Origin: CAZOWL01 sp964583605
GTDB taxonomy: Bacteria; Pseudomonadota; Gammaproteobacteria; Chromatiales; Chromatiaceae
DNA: 34,036 bases
Assembly: GCA_964583605.1 (NCBI GenBank)
Contig: CAZOWL010000043.1
Span: 1-34,036, forward strand
Direction: 5' to 3'
Part shown: positions 32,195 to 34,036 of the stretch, piece after piece
Numbering within the stretch: the first letter of the stretch is position 1
Layout: the number at the start of each line of letters is the position of its first letter
The notes under the pieces: generated by a model
Databases searched by the model: none
Told to the model about the DNA's origin: nothing
What the model saw: only the letters and a program-made list of their open reading frames with translations
Made by a program: the position numbers and the translations under genes

Positions 32195-32506
32195 ATGAGC
32201 GACATGCACAATCTTCCCCAACCCGGAGAGGCCTTGCGCGACGACCTGTTGTCGGCGCTCGGGCTCACCATCACCGAGTCCGCTCGGCATCTTGGCGTGA
32301 CCCGAGCCGTCGTGTCTCGCGTGCTCAACGGGCGTGCCGCAATGTCGCCTGACATGGCCCTACGCCTTGAGGCATGGCTCGGCCCCGAGCGCGGCAGCCG
32401 CGCCCAGTTCTGGGTCGGTCAGCAGATGGTCTATGACAAGCGAGGCAGAAGCCACGGCCAGGGTTCGCACAGCTCACGAAGGGCTGAGCATGGTCTGCCG
32501 GAATAG
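32195..32506 (+). CDS. HigA-like HTH antitoxin, altered C-terminus
   Basis: Encodes 103 residues. The N-terminal half is a HigA/XRE-type antidote: PGEALRDDLLSALGLTITES, ARHLGVTRAVVSRVLNGRAA and MSPDMALRLEAWLGPERGSR, with the HTH at residues about 28-50. Family members continue QMVYDLWQAR; here the reading after QMVYD turns into a basic unrelated tail (KRGRSHGQGSHS). The alternative frame gives EAEATARVRTA, so a frameshift near 32438-32446 is likely. DNA binding could survive. The HigB toxin gene that normally precedes it is missing; upstream lies the PIN toxin instead. It may be an orphan regulator or a decaying module. Confidence 0.75.
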   Translation: MSDMHNLPQPGEALRDDLLSALGLTITESARHLGVTRAVVSRVLNGRAAMSPDMALRLEAWLGPERGSRAQFWVGQQMVYDKRGRSHGQGSHSSRRAEHGLPE

Positions 32507-32733
32507 ATTGGGCAGTTCTTCGTTGGGCTCATCGAGTTCCCAACGAGCCCGTCGAGGGGGCTGGGTGTCAGTGGTCGCTTGTCCCCCACGCCCAGCTGAT
32601 GCCCCGCTTGGCCGGCTGGGGAGAGATGCCACAATGCGAGAACTGGCCCCAGATTCCCGCGCACCCGCCAGGCAGATGCGAGCGGGTCGTCTATACTGGC
32701 GTGCAGTCGTACGATGCCAAGCGGAGGACGCTG

Positions 32734-33330
32734 ATGCCACTGCAACCGAAACGGCACCCGACCTTCAATGACTGGCTTGACGGCGAACGCACCAGCGAAG
32801 ATGCGCGCTGGGAGTATGTCGACGGTGAGCTCTTCGCGATGAGCGGAGGAAGCTTCGAGCACAATGCCATCATCAGCAATATCGTGCGTGACCTGGGCAC
32901 GCAGATGAAGGGCCGGCCGTGTCAAGTCTTCGGCAGCGGCCTCAAGCTGCGGGTGCAAGCCACCGAGGCGGGCAAGTATCCCGACCTGATGGCCTTGTGT
33001 GGGGAGCCGCAGTTCTACGATGACCGTCGCGACCTACTGCTGAATCCGAGCCTGATTGGCGAGGTTCTTTCGAGTTCCACCGAGGGCTACGATCGAGGTG
33101 ACAAATTCAACCTCTACCGCCGTATCCCGTCGCTTTGCGAGTACCTACTGGTCGCCCAACACCGGGTACTTGTTGATGTGTACACGCGCGGCTCCGGAGG
33201 ACGTTGGATACTGAGCAGCTTCGAGGACGCGGGCGATGAAGTCCGCTTCGACAGTATCGATTGCACCCTGTCACTGGCCGAGGTCTATGACAAAGTCTCG
33301 TTCGGGACCAGCAGCGAGCGCATGCGCTAA
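32734..33330 (+). CDS. Uma2 family restriction-endonuclease-like protein
   Basis: Encodes 198 residues. GGAGGA a few bases upstream of the ATG at 32734 decides the start. DARWEYVDGELFAMSGGSFE then HNAIISNIVRDLGTQMKGRP is the Uma2 opening. The PD-(D/E)xK-like core follows: YPDLMALCGEPQFYDDRRDL, LLNPSLIGEVLSSSTEGYDR and GDKFNLYRRIPSLCEYLLVA, with Asp in YPD, Glu in GEVLS and Lys in GDKFNLY. The family is abundant in cyanobacteria and sulfur bacteria, and its role is unknown. It lies in the toxin-antitoxin-rich tail of the window. Confidence 0.88.
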   Translation: MPLQPKRHPTFNDWLDGERTSEDARWEYVDGELFAMSGGSFEHNAIISNIVRDLGTQMKGRPCQVFGSGLKLRVQATEAGKYPDLMALCGEPQFYDDRRDLLLNPSLIGEVLSSSTEGYDRGDKFNLYRRIPSLCEYLLVAQHRVLVDVYTRGSGGRWILSSFEDAGDEVRFDSIDCTLSLAEVYDKVSFGTSSERMR

Positions 33331-34036
33331 CTGATCCGCAAGCACGAGGATTGGCAGCGACCGCGTGCGCTGATCCTGGAGTGGGCGGGGCCGGACGAAT
33401 CCTCCGGGACGTGTACGGCCTATCTGACTGGGAAATAAAGGAAAGTCTTCCATAGAGCCCATACTTGTAGGCATGTAGAATGCGCTCAGCTGTCTTGACG
33501 GGCGGAATTCGGTCGTTTAGTCTCGGGTTATCCCCGCCTGATTTTTCAGTGGCTTACGATGTAGGCAGTAAGCCGCGCCCCGTTTTTCTCCCAACCCGCT
33601 GATTCCGACAAGGAACCGCCGAACCGGCGTTTGGAAGATCCGTCGGAGCCCACGCGGGGAGGCGATGTCTTGCACTTCAAGCGTTTGCGCGCTCGTAAGG
33701 GCGCCTCTGATTGGCCGCAAAGACCGTCTTCCCCCGTCGGCGAGCGGACCGGGAGGTCAACGAGTTCCTCGACGACTACCCCTAGAAAGCTCGTAGGCAG
33801 CGGCTCTCCCGGTCATCGATTCGCTGAAATCCGTCCAGCGCGAAAAGCTCCCGTATCGTAGCACTGCTTCTCGCTTTGAGAAGTCATGGCCCCACTAGCC
33901 CAAGCGATGCGACAAAACGAGAACTGGCCGTGCCGAAGTGATTCCTCATGGCCGGACCCCATTTTTTCCCGCAGCACTACGGTTGTCTCTCACTTTCTTT
34001 CACCGGTCGTTTCTCACGTTGTTTCGCGCTGAATGC
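33331..34036. other. Region without recognised gene
   Basis: About 700 bases to the window end. Short open frames on both strands lack start signals and family signatures. Composition in the last 150 bases is less GC-rich, with pyrimidine runs (TCTCACTTTCTTTCACCGG), which could mark the edge of a mobile element outside the window. Nothing firm. Confidence 0.4.

Noticed and set aside
33880..34036. Possible insertion-sequence end at the window edge
   Set aside because: Composition changes, but no inverted repeat or transposase reading frame can be shown within the window.

Overview
The window is GC-rich DNA (low to mid 60s percent by eye). It looks like chromosomal sequence of a gammaproteobacterium, possibly a purple sulfur bacterium (Chromatiales). 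That placement rests on the envelope gene repertoire (tamAB, DUF3611, DUF6134, DUF6268, AI-2E, BrkB) and on repeat types common in such genomes. No rRNA, tRNA, CRISPR array or complete transposase gene was seen.

Layout. 1-1835: small secreted, membrane and lipoprotein genes on the + strand. 1942-3311: a 3' remnant of a Kef-like antiporter, then an MNT-HEPN pair lying between two 37-bp direct repeats. 3286-7273: a minus-strand run of patatin phospholipase, GntP permease, a tiny secreted peptide and a DUF900 hydrolase. 7422-9257: a 5'-truncated DUF6268 beta-barrel gene and gltS. 9582-11010: a DUF1269 gene, then relics of an InlB-type repeat protein and of a TonB-dependent receptor. 11026-11798: a VapBC-like module whose PIN gene is frameshifted, preceded by a 40-codon ORF. 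12270-13622: a membrane/SBP_bac_3 fusion, probably 5'-truncated. 13908-16770: a glycine-zipper lipoprotein, a Rap1a/Tai-like protein, an HtrA-type protease, and a secreted protein carrying only the C-terminal domain of an MscS channel. 16796-23230: a DUF481 relic, a lipoprotein, a lipoprotein-anchored alpha/beta hydrolase, DUF3611, BrkB/YihY and an AI-2E transporter. 23593-29225: the tamA-tamB operon. 29324-29777: an internally deleted mtnC. 30010-30678: a DUF6134 protein. 31460-33330: a COG1569 PIN toxin with its antitoxin, a HigA-like regulator and a Uma2 nuclease.

Two themes stand out. First, a roughly 127-bp interspersed repeat occurs as six near-complete copies, one copy cut by the window edge, one short fragment and one head-to-head palindromic derivative. 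All lie between genes, in both orientations. A CGTAGGGT-type repeat and a REP-like hairpin are also present. Second, gene decay is heavy: about ten genes are truncated, internally deleted or frameshifted, and many lie close to a repeat. This suggests a rearranged accessory region into which toxin-antitoxin cassettes have been inserted. Intact housekeeping functions are few: outer-membrane biogenesis (TamAB), glutamate and organic-acid transport, and envelope proteolysis and lipolysis.

I did not find a convincing new multi-gene defence or metabolic system. The most distinctive structures are the repeat family with its palindromic derivative, the direct repeats around MNT-HEPN, and the secreted MscS C-terminal domain protein.
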